This document shows, in pieces, positions 17,189-24,686 of a stretch of DNA of 40,284 nt. A program made the translations under genes and the position numbers. The stretch spans positions 1-40,284 of the forward strand of contig JAQSXJ010000064.1 in NCBI GenBank assembly GCA_029256725.1, read 5' to 3'. The notes under the pieces were generated by a model that was given only the letters and a program-made list of their open reading frames with translations, was not told the origin of the DNA and ran no database searches. The DNA comes from Anaerocolumna sp. GTDB taxonomy: Bacteria > Bacillota > Clostridia > Lachnospirales > Lachnospiraceae. How positions within the stretch are numbered: the stretch's first letter is position 1; each line of letters opens with the position of its first letter.

Positions 17189-18148
17189 TTACTTACAACT
17201 ATTATTTATTTCTTTCAACATATTTTTTATAGCCTTAACTACATACTGTGGCTGGTCTTTCATAATATAATGACTTGTGTCAGGTACAAATATAAGCTTT
17301 GAATAGTTCGACCAGGTAGTCCATTTTCTTATAATTTCATCTGACATCTGTTGATATTCCGGACCGTCTCCGCTATCTGAAGGATGAAGGATCGTTAATG
17401 GTATATTTCTTAATACGTCTCCTGCATTCTTTACTTGCAGAGAACTTTGAATAATCTCACTTAACGTACCGTCATACTTTTGAAACTGACTTAAGAATAA
17501 ATCTTCAACCTCAGGGGCATAGGTTCTAAAAAATTCTATATTTTTTTGCATGGTATCTGCCGAGGTACCATCTACGCTTACAATACCTGCCACTTCACCA
17601 GGATATTCTTTGGCAAATTCTACTGCTTCTAACATTGAAACAGAGTGGATGACTAATAAATATGGTCCATCTACATCAGCAGACTCTAATAATGCATGGA
17701 GGTCTCTTGCCCTGTCTATAGCTGTTTTGCCGGAACCAATATCAAACTCAGACTCATCATAGGGTATGTCCTCACCATTTAAGTAAGAATCAATTAATTC
17801 TTCACTTAATGACTCTCTGTTAACTCCACTATCGCTTTGTCCTAATCCAGCTCTATCATAAGTTATTGTTTTAGCGTATTTAGATATCTCTGATTGGATA
17901 TTATGCCAGGTTTCATAGGACGAATCTTCTGAATATGTATAAATTCCATCACCATAACCGGAATCGAAAACAACAGATACATTACTGTCATTACCCATAA
18001 TCTTGGCATATAAACTTATGTCTCCGATATCCACCAGCCCTTCATTTATTGTAGTCTTTGCCGCTACTGAAACTGTGGCAGTTAATATAAGGCTTGCAGC
18101 AAGTACTATTGTAGCTATTTTACTTATAAAGTTCTTTTGGATTTTCAT
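17189..18148 (-). CDS. Secreted alpha/beta hydrolase
   Basis: This 319-residue protein has a signal peptide (MKIQKNFISKIATIVLAASLILTATVSVAA, cut near residue 30) and an alpha/beta hydrolase fold: oxyanion loop VVFDSGYGDG (59-68), ITYDRAGLGQSD (95-106) and the nucleophile segment LLVIHSVSMLEA with Ser169. The usual G-x-S-x-G elbow is changed to I-H-S-V-S, losing both glycines. His293 in DTSHYI is in the place of the catalytic histidine. It may be a carboxylesterase or peptidase-like hydrolase acting outside the cell; the altered elbow leaves activity uncertain. AGGAGG precedes the ATG, and a promoter with two perfect hexamers lies upstream. Confidence 0.82.
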   Translation of the reverse strand: MKIQKNFISKIATIVLAASLILTATVSVAAKTTINEGLVDIGDISLYAKIMGNDSNVSVVFDSGYGDGIYTYSEDSSYETWHNIQSEISKYAKTITYDRAGLGQSDSGVNRESLSEELIDSYLNGEDIPYDESEFDIGSGKTAIDRARDLHALLESADVDGPYLLVIHSVSMLEAVEFAKEYPGEVAGIVSVDGTSADTMQKNIEFFRTYAPEVEDLFLSQFQKYDGTLSEIIQSSLQVKNAGDVLRNIPLTILHPSDSGDGPEYQQMSDEIIRKWTTWSNYSKLIFVPDTSHYIMKDQPQYVVKAIKNMLKEINNSCK

Positions 18149-18205
18149 TTAATTCCTCCTTTTACTATGAATTTATGGTTCTGACTCATTTTACTTTTAT
18201 TGGAT

Positions 18206-18233
18206 ATTATAGCACATCTTGAAGAAATGTCAA
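18206..18233 (-). promoter_or_regulatory. Consensus sigma-A promoter of the hydrolase gene
   Basis: TTGACA (18233-18228) and TATAAT (18211-18206), both perfect, are 16 bases apart on the minus strand. They lie about 58 bases before the hydrolase start codon. Confidence 0.8.
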
Positions 18234-18304
18234 ATCTTGCCTGATTTTCGTATTCAACCACGTGACACATACAGCAGATGAATCAATATTACCCCTGGCA
18301 TTGA

Positions 18305-18499
18305 TTAATCACTTAATAAATTCAGCCCAGTTATACCTGCTTCTATTTCTTTCATATAATCATTTGCCAAAATTGCTTCTCCTGTTATTCCTTCCAGAGA
18401 ATCTATCATATCACCGTCAGGAACATTATTATATTCACCATCTTTAAAGCATTTTACACTTAGACAGAAAGATACTAAGCCATATAAGTTATAATCCTC
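18305..18499 (-). pseudogene. Possible gene remnant (open frame without start codon)
   Basis: Between the hydrolase and the 18559 gene, the minus strand has a 64-codon open frame from 18499 to a TAA at 18305. It reads like real protein in its second half (VPDGDMIDSLEGITG, then EAILANDYMKEIEAGITGLN). It has no in-frame start near its beginning; a GGAGG at 18500-18496 precedes an ATG at 18483 that is out of frame and meets a stop after two codons. One frameshift would join the ribosome site to the frame. I recognise no family. It may be a decayed small gene or a chance frame. Nothing else is seen in the 18149-18558 gap except the hydrolase promoter. Confidence 0.35.
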
Positions 18500-18558
18500 C
18501 TACATGAATAAAAAGTCCTGAATATATGGCCTTTTCTATCTAAAAAAATTTCAATAAA

Positions 18559-19929
18559 TTAATTTAACTCATATAACTCCCCATTTTCTATTTCCTCGTA
18601 CTTTAATAAATATATGTAACTTTGGAGATACATATTATCATACTTGTCGTATTCATCAATCCCCCGCACCTCATTCAATTCTCTGATGAACTGGAACAGG
18701 CCTTCTGGGAAACCATTTGTTTCCGAATAACAATATAACATATCATTTTGAGTTTTCAAAATATCCTTCAGTTTATCTTCTGCATCCATAGAATCTGCAA
18801 ACAGGTAATTACTTCTATATTCACCACCAATTATCAGCTCTTTACCATGATAATTCAGCTTATACATAAAGAATTCCAGTTCCATGGGCAGCAAATTTCT
18901 GTTCTCGCTCCGATTTGTACTAATATCCTTGAAAGGCGATGAGTAATACATGTCCCAGGCATTCCTTTTACACTGCATTTCCAAAGTTCTGCTTTGAAAG
19001 GGTTCAAGAACATATCTTTCCTTTAAATATTCTATAATTTCCTTCACTGATCTCTTATGAGGTTCTATACCTTCTCTAAGCATGTCATAATTATCGTTAA
19101 ACCAAGTACTGAATTTCATAATTTTATCTAAGTTATCCTCATGGAAATCAATAATTTCCTTTCCTAGAAGCGTTGTTATTACAGGATAACGAGTGATAAT
19201 GCGTAATGTTTCATCTATAAAAGGAAATTGAGGTATATTTAAGATGTTATCAGTGAAATAAGGGATAGCAAATGTCTTGAATTCTTCTACCTGTTCCTCC
19301 TCCAGATGCAAGAAAATATACCTTTCATGGGAGCATATAGAGCAAATTAGTTTGTCGTTATAATAAAAAGCCGGGTCCTCTGCTAAATATTCACCCTTTA
19401 CATCTTTAAAGTACCAGGTTAGAACCTCAAGATTATGAAAGAGTTTCTTCAACTCCTCACTGGCAGAAAAGCTGTATACTACTCTGGGACTGCCGGTCGT
19501 GCAGTGAGTATTACAGGTTACCACCCTGTTCGTACAACAAAGTCCCTTAAACTTCCTTTCGTCATGTAAACTAATATCCTCACTTGTTATAAAACTATTC
19601 TCACGTGCTAAAATACGTTCCTGTGCTTGTGTTCTTAGAACCACAATTTCCTCTTGAATTTCTTCTTTTGTTTTTCCATAAAAAAATTCTTCTTCACCCG
19701 TTAAGTTAAGAAACATTTCGTCTATATCTGTTCCTAGAGCATCATCTTCCTCACCGTTTTCTTTTAGTTTCATCCTTAAATCACATCTGGCTGATACATA
19801 CTCCTCCTTTGTCATATCACTGGTAGATGTACTTACCAGCTCAACTCTGTCGCTGATAGTAAATAAGAAGTCAACCAATCTTTCAAGACGCTTCCCGTTG
19901 ACAATGATTCCGTTTAAGTCTATTTGCAT
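18559..19929 (-). CDS. Hypothetical protein with Cys clusters
   Basis: I do not recognise this 456-residue protein. It is soluble and acidic, with no signal peptide or membrane segment. Two cysteine groups stand out: CCTNRVVTCNTHC (131-143) and CSIC (196-199), spaced like a metal-binding site. A Glu/Lys-rich helical stretch (about 85-110) may form a coiled coil. The ATG at 19929 overlaps no other gene and follows the DUF4830-like gene by 20 bases, so the two are very likely one transcript. The position at the end of a run of membrane-anchored small proteins (21759 to 19950) suggests a shared but unknown role. Confidence 0.65.
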   Translation of the reverse strand: MQIDLNGIIVNGKRLERLVDFLFTISDRVELVSTSTSDMTKEEYVSARCDLRMKLKENGEEDDALGTDIDEMFLNLTGEEEFFYGKTKEEIQEEIVVLRTQAQERILARENSFITSEDISLHDERKFKGLCCTNRVVTCNTHCTTGSPRVVYSFSASEELKKLFHNLEVLTWYFKDVKGEYLAEDPAFYYNDKLICSICSHERYIFLHLEEEQVEEFKTFAIPYFTDNILNIPQFPFIDETLRIITRYPVITTLLGKEIIDFHEDNLDKIMKFSTWFNDNYDMLREGIEPHKRSVKEIIEYLKERYVLEPFQSRTLEMQCKRNAWDMYYSSPFKDISTNRSENRNLLPMELEFFMYKLNYHGKELIIGGEYRSNYLFADSMDAEDKLKDILKTQNDMLYCYSETNGFPEGLFQFIRELNEVRGIDEYDKYDNMYLQSYIYLLKYEEIENGELYELN

Positions 19930-19949
19930 CTATTTTCTCCTTCATATCA

Positions 19950-20414
19950 TTACATTCCTTCTGCAAGGTCCTTAAGAATCTCTTCATAGGAGGTATCAGG
20001 GGACCAGTACTGTATAGCAATATTATCTTCTGCATGGTATATATAAGCGCAGATACTTTTATTGTCCTGTATCCAGATGTCTGCTTTGAGCTTCTTACTG
20101 ACGCCTTCCTGCATCAGATTAAAGGAATATTTCCGAAAAGCTTCCCCTTCATAACGCCTTGGATCAAGACCAATCTTAACAGATGCCTCAATCTGTAGTT
20201 TTGTAATATCCTGATTCAAAAAGTCCTTGGATATTATCGGTGCAGTTTTGCTGAACTTATCACTGCTTGCAATATCCCATCCATATACTCTTAGGACCTT
20301 TTCACTATGTAATACCGGATAATAAGTTTTGTAAGTAATAACAATTAATAGGCAGATGAATAAAACGGTTACACCGACTGCAAAGTATAATTTACTTCTG
20401 GATATTTTCGTCAT
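19950..20414 (-). CDS. Membrane-anchored DUF4830-like protein
   Basis: This 154-residue protein has one N-terminal membrane segment (about 10-28, YFAVGVTVLFICLLIVITY) and an outer domain. The block YGWDIASS near residue 44, followed later by GLDPRRYEGEAFRKYSFNL and ADIWIQDNKSICAYIY, resembles the DUF4830 pattern of Clostridia (YGW..., GxDLSxYKGKxxxRYTY, LLVYDGxVIGGDI). That family has no known function. Its start codon directly follows the 57-base leader module shared with the GH2 gene; GGGAGCT is the ribosome site, 5 bases from ATG. It is followed at once by the 456-residue gene. Confidence 0.65.
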   Translation of the reverse strand: MTKISRSKLYFAVGVTVLFICLLIVITYKTYYPVLHSEKVLRVYGWDIASSDKFSKTAPIISKDFLNQDITKLQIEASVKIGLDPRRYEGEAFRKYSFNLMQEGVSKKLKADIWIQDNKSICAYIYHAEDNIAIQYWSPDTSYEEILKDLAEGM

Positions 20415-20472
20415 ACTTAGCTCCCATCTGCGTGCTTTTGCACGCGTATAAAATCAGGGGAGTTTGAAAGTG
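20415..20472 (-). promoter_or_regulatory. Shared leader module, copy 1 (before the DUF4830-like gene)
   Basis: Read on the minus strand: CACTTTC, ACTCCCCTGATTTTA, the hairpin GCGTGC-AAAA-GCACGC, AGAT, the ribosome site GGGAGC and TAAGT, then ATG. About 53 of 58 positions match the module before the GH2 gene at 32178-32234, including distance to the start codon. CTCCC can pair with the ribosome site GGGAG across the hairpin, which would hide it. The remaining 20473-20677 gap holds a small CCGC/GCGG hairpin and AT-rich sequence. Confidence 0.65.
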
Positions 20473-20677
20473 TTTATTTAGCAATCTATCCCCTCTTCCG
20501 CCGTCTTAAGCGGCACAAATATGAATTCTTCTGTTTATTAACTCTTAAGAATAATTAATTTTTTACTATGTCCTGTCCCAATATATTAATCCTGTAATAT
20601 CAAAATTACACCTGCTAACCCTGCATTCTTAATATATTATATTCTTATTTTCTGAATAAAATTATGCTCCTTTACTG

Positions 20678-21079
20678 TCAGGGAGAAATAGTCCATATAG
20701 TATAATACTTCAGATATGTCCTTCCTGTTATTACTCTGTCTTCTGATGCACCTTCAAATATGTACCCTCCGCCCATCTGTTCTTTGTATTTAACCTGATA
20801 CTTATCTTCAATATAAGAAAACAATGCCTCACTATCTGATTTCTTTGTAAGAAAGACCGTTTCTGTCTCTCCCTTAGCAGCAGCTCTTTCTGCCTTGGCA
20901 TATTCATTACCTAATGTCAGCATAAAAATAGGCCTAACATATTGGAGCGGATTTCCCTCCTGAAAAATCGTATCCTTCCCCATAACCAAAAGCGCACTAA
21001 ATGTCACAAGCAACAGAATAATCAGGTCATGTTTCTTGAATTTTCTCGTATTTCTGTTTACTTTCATATTTCCGTACAT
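20678..21079 (-). CDS. Small membrane-anchored protein of unknown function
   Basis: This 133-residue protein has one membrane segment at about residues 18-35 (LIILLLVTFSALLVMG), preceded by a basic stretch, and an outer domain of about 95 residues ending YYTIWTISP. No family was recognised. A second ATG at 21067 (MKVNRN) has a GGA directly before it and could be the real start; neither start has a strong ribosome site. It lies in the same direction as the 21759 gene upstream (gap about 137) and the DUF4830-like gene downstream (gap 263). Confidence 0.55.
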   Translation of the reverse strand: MYGNMKVNRNTRKFKKHDLIILLLVTFSALLVMGKDTIFQEGNPLQYVRPIFMLTLGNEYAKAERAAAKGETETVFLTKKSDSEALFSYIEDKYQVKYKEQMGGGYIFEGASEDRVITGRTYLKYYTIWTISP

Positions 21080-21216
21080 CTATTTTCTCTCAATCCGCTG
21101 CTAACACAGCCTAACTATTCATCCCGTATAAATCAATAATTTGTATTTCGCAAATTAGTCTTTATTAGTGTATAAAGTTTAAAACGACATTAATAAACCT
21201 TAAGTGGTTAAAAAAC

Positions 21217-21759
21217 TTATTTCAACTTATATATATTCTCCGCCCAGATAAATACAGCCTCATCACTCTTCGTACCTTTAAAATAAACATTGTCATCATA
21301 CTCCGCAAATATCTGGCAGATATATTCATAGACATCTGTCTCCTCACCTCTTCCACTCTTACCAGGTCTGAAGGTTACCAGAGGTTTACGGATTCGTATA
21401 AATACATTGTTGTTATTGCGCTCATAGGATTCAATACTATAATTCTCCGCCAAAGGAGTGTCACTGCTGATCTTAAGGGTAAGAGTTTTGTCATTCTTTG
21501 AATATTCCAGCACCTGAAATTCCAATCCTTTAACAGGCTGGTAAGATAAATTCATATCAAAAAAAAGATAAAAAAGACTAGCCAGAACAATAACCGCAAA
21601 TAAAAGAGCAAGAACAGCTTTACCTACCCTAGAAAAAAATGGTTTTCTATCATTCCCCTCACTATAATCATCGAGATACTCGCTATTATTAATCTCATTA
21701 TTCTTCAGAGGAATTACTTGCTTGTTAATATTTGAAGGCTCAGTTATACGATTATGCAT
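21217..21759 (-). CDS. Membrane-anchored protein of unknown function
   Basis: This 180-residue protein has an Asn/Asp/Lys-rich cytoplasmic N-terminus of about 45 residues, one membrane segment (VGKAVLALLFAVIVLASLFYLFF, about 45-67) and an outer beta-rich domain (EYSKNDKTLTLKISSDTPLAENYSIESYERNNNNVFIRI). The layout resembles small surface or stress-sensing proteins, but no family was recognised. I use ATG 21759 because AGGAG lies 8 bases before it; the ATG at 21777 lacks that spacing. A promoter sits about 55-83 bases upstream. It is the first gene of the minus-strand series ending at 18559. Confidence 0.6.
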   Translation of the reverse strand: MHNRITEPSNINKQVIPLKNNEINNSEYLDDYSEGNDRKPFFSRVGKAVLALLFAVIVLASLFYLFFDMNLSYQPVKGLEFQVLEYSKNDKTLTLKISSDTPLAENYSIESYERNNNNVFIRIRKPLVTFRPGKSGRGEETDVYEYICQIFAEYDDNVYFKGTKSDEAVFIWAENIYKLK

Positions 21760-21813
21760 AAACTTCACTCCTAACATAGAAAAAGAGTTAATAGGGCTAC
21801 TACATCTGTAATT

Positions 21814-21842
21814 ATTATACTATTTCTAATTATTTCTAACAA
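21814..21842 (-). promoter_or_regulatory. Sigma-A promoter for the 21759-18559 series
   Basis: TTGTTA (21842-21837) and perfect TATAAT (21819-21814) are separated by 17 bases on the minus strand. Confidence 0.7.
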
Positions 21843-22026
21843 TACTAAAATTAATTTTGCACAAACCACCACATCACCCATAAATTATATAAGATAGCAA
21901 TCTTAATATTTTCGTACATCTTCAGCTTGAAAATACCAAAAGCACTAACAGCCTTTATTGTATCAATTATTTATCTTCATCTTCCACCTAAAAAACACAC
22001 AAATCATACGTAACAGCCAACACGCA

Positions 22027-22277
22027 GATGATTTGTGGTTCTGTTTAGCAGTTTTGCCTTGAGAGAATCCTTATTCCACTTAAGTGACAGAAACTATGAA
22101 TAGGTAAAAACCCCCAAAGAGATCCAGCGAGTTTGGCACTTTTTTACCTGCCATGAATAGCTTCTGTCACTTTAGTGGAATATGGATTCTCGAAGAGCAA
22201 AACGGATAAACAGAACCACAAATCATCGTCCGTTAGCAAAATATCATCGTCCGTTAGCAATATATCATCGTCCGTAC
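22027..22277. repeat. Large hairpin element, family 1, copy B, with 21-bp tandem repeat
   Basis: Arms 22027-22110 and 22141-22227 match along about 85 bases with a loop of about 30. The core GAATCCYTATTCCACTTAA, GGTTCTG and TTTTTACCT are shared with copy A at 4041-4217. Outside the right arm, a 21-base unit (TCATCGTCCGTTAGCAAAATA and a variant) occurs twice and then a third time in part, up to about 22277; copy A carries degenerate relatives (ACGGAC, GCGGACGATG) on the matching side. The rest of the 21760-22352 gap holds only AT-rich sequence and the minus-strand promoter. Confidence 0.8.
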
Positions 22278-22352
22278 CCATTTTATATCCCACCTTGTCT
22301 AATTCCCACACATCATATATAATAGAAAAAACTGCCAAGAAAGGAGATTCCC

Positions 22353-22604
22353 ATGCTAAGATTTTCAGTCAATATCCGTGACCTCAATTTCAATGAGGCT
22401 GCTGAAAAGTTCCTTCCCGAGGACCTAGCCGGTATACTGCTAAAAGCCGGTATTCGTATACTTCCTGCCAAAGAACAGCTTACCGCCTTCCTTATTAATG
22501 CCAATAAGGACAAGATAATTCGGGAAATCAACAAAAATACGGCAAAGAAGTCCCTTCCACTTAAAGTAAATACTATTCAATTAAAATATGAAAAAGAGTT
22601 ATAG
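22353..22604 (+). CDS. Small protein of unknown function, paralogue 1
   Basis: This 83-residue protein has a strong ribosome site (AAAGGAGATTCCC before ATG). Its N-terminus MLRFSVNIRDLNFNEAAEKFLP parallels MLKLEVTFDEINYGEFIAGLIP of the next gene, and both end in a V-T-I/D-I-x-L strand, so the two appear to be diverged duplicates. It has a beta-strand, a Leu-rich helical middle and a final beta-strand, with no signal peptide or membrane segment. No family was recognised. It probably forms an operon with 22683-23000. Confidence 0.65.
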   Translation: MLRFSVNIRDLNFNEAAEKFLPEDLAGILLKAGIRILPAKEQLTAFLINANKDKIIREINKNTAKKSLPLKVNTIQLKYEKEL

Positions 22605-22682
22605 ATTAAGAAAATCACACCTTGAAACGAATAAAAATTGAGCTTTAAATACGCTTAATCTGCGTAGGAAAGGAGAATAAAT

Positions 22683-23000
22683 ATGTTAAAATTAGAAGTA
22701 ACCTTTGATGAAATCAATTACGGTGAGTTCATAGCAGGACTTATTCCTATGATACTTGAAAATCTCTCCTCTAAGGATGAGAAATCCAAAGAGGTCGTAA
22801 ACCTCATTAACGGATTGGGTGATGCCCCTACCAGAATGCTAACAGCTGCCTTTGCCGAACTTCCCGGACAGGATATAAATAAACTGCTCTCCGGTATTTT
22901 CTCTATCTACCGTGAGGATGTGCTAAAGATTATCAATGATAAGCTGAAGGAACAGAAATTAACCGGAGCGGTAACCGATATTCGTCTCCAAAATGTATAA
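22683..23000 (+). CDS. Small protein of unknown function, paralogue 2
   Basis: This 105-residue acidic protein sits 78 bases after its shorter relative, with AAAGGAG 6 bases before ATG. It begins and ends like the 83-residue protein, with an extra helical stretch (SSKDEKSKEVVNLINGLGDA) in the middle. No known domain was recognised. The pair might be subunits of a hetero-oligomer. They lie upstream of an LPxTG tail fragment and a sortase, but their lack of secretion signals argues against being sortase substrates. Confidence 0.65.
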   Translation: MLKLEVTFDEINYGEFIAGLIPMILENLSSKDEKSKEVVNLINGLGDAPTRMLTAAFAELPGQDINKLLSGIFSIYREDVLKIINDKLKEQKLTGAVTDIRLQNV

Positions 23001-23066
23001 ACTACCCAGTCTTTGATACCATACCCTCTTCTTCCAATATGCTCCTGTAGATGATTGTCAGATCTT

Positions 23067-23095
23067 TCGATATAATGCATCTGTAGTAGTATAAT
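23067..23095 (+). promoter_or_regulatory. Weak promoter candidate before the LPxTG-sortase pair
   Basis: TCGATA (4 of 6 to TTGACA) and perfect TATAAT are 17 bases apart. Its transcript would start about 10 bases before hairpin H2. Confidence 0.4.
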
Positions 23096-23111
23096 AAACC
23101 CCGGTTCTAAT

Positions 23112-23207
23112 TTAAGTTGTATGAAATTCTCAGCCTTTTCCAGGAACTATAACACCAAGTATTTCAGACTTTTATCCCTGGAAAAGGTATAACTAAAATC
23201 AACTTAA
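23112..23207. repeat. Hairpin element, family 2, copy H2
   Basis: Arms run from TTAAGTTG to CCTTTTCCAGG (23112-23144) and back (23177-23207). Its reverse complement aligns along almost the full length with the element at 38042-38140 (TAAGTTGA, TTTTAGTT, TTCCAGG, ATAAAA, CTGGAA, AATTTCATA). It ends 51 bases before the truncated LPxTG gene. Confidence 0.7.
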
Positions 23208-23258
23208 TAGTCATAATTTCATTGTTCATAAATCAGAATGTATACTTTATAATCTGAT

Positions 23259-23489
23259 ATGTTCGGTGATTTATTAGAGAAGGCTGAAAGTATTCCTGAT
23301 AAACTTCCACTTGTTACCGGCAGCAAGGCAGATGCTAACAAGCCGGTTAAAACGGTAAAAGGAGGCACTTTACCTAAGACTGCTTCAAGCCAGGGTAGCT
23401 TCATACTCCTTGGTGCACTGTTAATTACTGCCGGTGGAATCCTGCTTAATAGAAGAAAGAATAACAAAGATGAGAAAAAAGCTGCCTAA
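23259..23489 (+). pseudogene. C-terminal part of an LPxTG surface protein
   Basis: This 76-residue frame is a complete cell-wall sorting tail: LPKTA at residues 38-42, a hydrophobic segment (FILLGALLITAGGILL) and a basic end (NRRKNNKDEKK). It has no signal peptide and no ribosome site; an in-frame TAA lies three codons upstream. A sortase substrate must be exported, so this is most likely the 3' remnant of a surface protein whose body was lost. It overlaps the class D sortase gene by 20 bases, a typical substrate-sortase pair. A working tiny protein cannot be ruled out. Confidence 0.7.
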
Positions 23490-24195
23490 AGCAATACTGC
23501 CAGTTACAATGATTTTAATAGGGAGTATACTGCTCTTCTTCGGATTCTTTCACATGGTTAAGAGTAGTTTCCTTCAGTCGCCCTTCTATTCAGAGAAAGC
23601 AGTACCAGCCTATAAAGAATCACCTGCTTCTGTTCTAATAACGGAACCATATGAAAGTATCAAATCTGCCGATAGGTTAGCGGATAACACCGAAACCAAG
23701 CTTATGGAAATATTGCAGAAAAAATATAAGCTTACATCTAATGAAACGAATAGCTTAAATCCTTTATATAAAGAAAGACCGGAATTCGGTGAGAACTTTG
23801 GTTCACTTTCCTTTCCCTCTCTTGATTTGACTCTGCCTGTCTATGAAGGTACTGAGGATTCAGAGTTAAGTAAAGGGGTTGGGCATTATGCTGACAGTGT
23901 ATTACCTGGTGAGGCGGATAATTGTGTGTTATCCGGGCACCGGGATACCGTCTTTTCAGACCTTTCCAAGTTAAAGAAAGGCGATACCATTCTGGTTACC
24001 ACCGCTGCCGGAAGCTTTACTTATCGCATACAAAAGTTTCGAATTGTAGATAAAGAGGATACCACCGTCATTGTACCAAAACCACAAGCTACTCTGACGC
24101 TTACTACCTGCTATCCCTTTACCTATATTGGTCCTGCACCCCAGCGTTTTATCATATCTGCCTATTTAACAGACTCAGAAAATCCTACTGATTAG
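23470..24195 (+). CDS. srtD: Class D sortase
   Basis: This membrane-anchored transpeptidase of about 241 residues cuts LPxTA/G-type sorting signals and links surface proteins to the cell wall. After an N-terminal membrane segment (about 6-28, AILPVTMILIGSILLFFGFF) comes the sortase beta-barrel with catalytic His157 (LSGHRDT), Cys214 (TLTTCYPF) and Arg226 (APQRF). The motif set GHYADSVLPGEADNCVLSGHRDTVF matches class D sortases. I prefer ATG 23470 (MRKKLPKAIL), which overlaps the LPKTA gene by 20 bases; an upstream start at 23434 would read through the end of that gene. The adjacent LPKTA tail is its natural substrate type. Confidence 0.88.
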   Translation: MRKKLPKAILPVTMILIGSILLFFGFFHMVKSSFLQSPFYSEKAVPAYKESPASVLITEPYESIKSADRLADNTETKLMEILQKKYKLTSNETNSLNPLYKERPEFGENFGSLSFPSLDLTLPVYEGTEDSELSKGVGHYADSVLPGEADNCVLSGHRDTVFSDLSKLKKGDTILVTTAAGSFTYRIQKFRIVDKEDTTVIVPKPQATLTLTTCYPFTYIGPAPQRFIISAYLTDSENPTD

Positions 24196-24370
24196 ATCTA
24201 TATCTCATTAATAAAGATCTAACGATATATCAAAGTATTAATAAAGATATAACAAAGTATTGATATTCGCTTTTTCTCTCAGATATTAAACTTCATGAAT
24301 ATATGTTTTTTTATATGAGCTAGAGTTTAATCAACTTATTTTAATATATGTATCAACATGTCATTTTATC

Positions 24371-24500
24371 TAATAAGCTGTTAGCTGTCCCTATATGCAC
24401 TGAATGAAGGTCAATCAGCCAAATCTGCAGACTTACAGATAGCAGTTCTGTCTATTTATCCTTAAAAACAGTATAAAAGGGAAGTCTAACAGCTTTTTTA
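24371..24500 (+). terminator. Long hairpin with T tract after the sortase gene
   Basis: The left arm 24371-24402 (AAGCTGTTAG) pairs imperfectly with 24469-24500, which ends CTAACAGC followed by six T residues. An inner CTGC/GCAG pairing continues it. It is longer than a normal terminator. A small TTAGATCT/AGATCTAA hairpin lies at the sortase stop (24192-24222) and an ATTAAACT/AGTTTAAT one near 24286-24333. Nothing else is seen in the 24196-24686 gap. Confidence 0.5.
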
Positions 24501-24686
24501 ATACTCTAGGGGTTCCCTCTTATAGCTGTTCTCTCACCTATTCCTTCCAAATTCTCCTGTTTTCAGTAGCCCTGTTTAAGATCTGGTTCTATTTCCAGTA
24601 ATGCCCTATGGTTTAATTGTGACAAACATATTACAATATTGTTAACCCGTTGACGCCAAGCTTTGGTCCACCAATAGGAGGCTTTG

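Noticed and set aside
17018..17302. 94-codon plus-strand frame rich in Ile/Phe/Tyr
   Set aside because: It begins inside the terminator of the CPBP gene and overlaps the 3' end of the hydrolase gene; composition only reflects AT-rich DNA.
18262..18447. 61-codon plus-strand frame
   Set aside because: No ribosome site; the minus strand of the same stretch is more protein-like.
22222..22277. CRISPR-like array
   Set aside because: The 21-bp units are directly adjacent with no unique spacers, only two and a part copies, and no cas genes nearby.
22144..22338. Minus-strand frame with TDDDILL heptad repeats
   Set aside because: It arises from the 21-bp tandem repeat and one hairpin arm of element copy B; no ribosome site and no family pattern.
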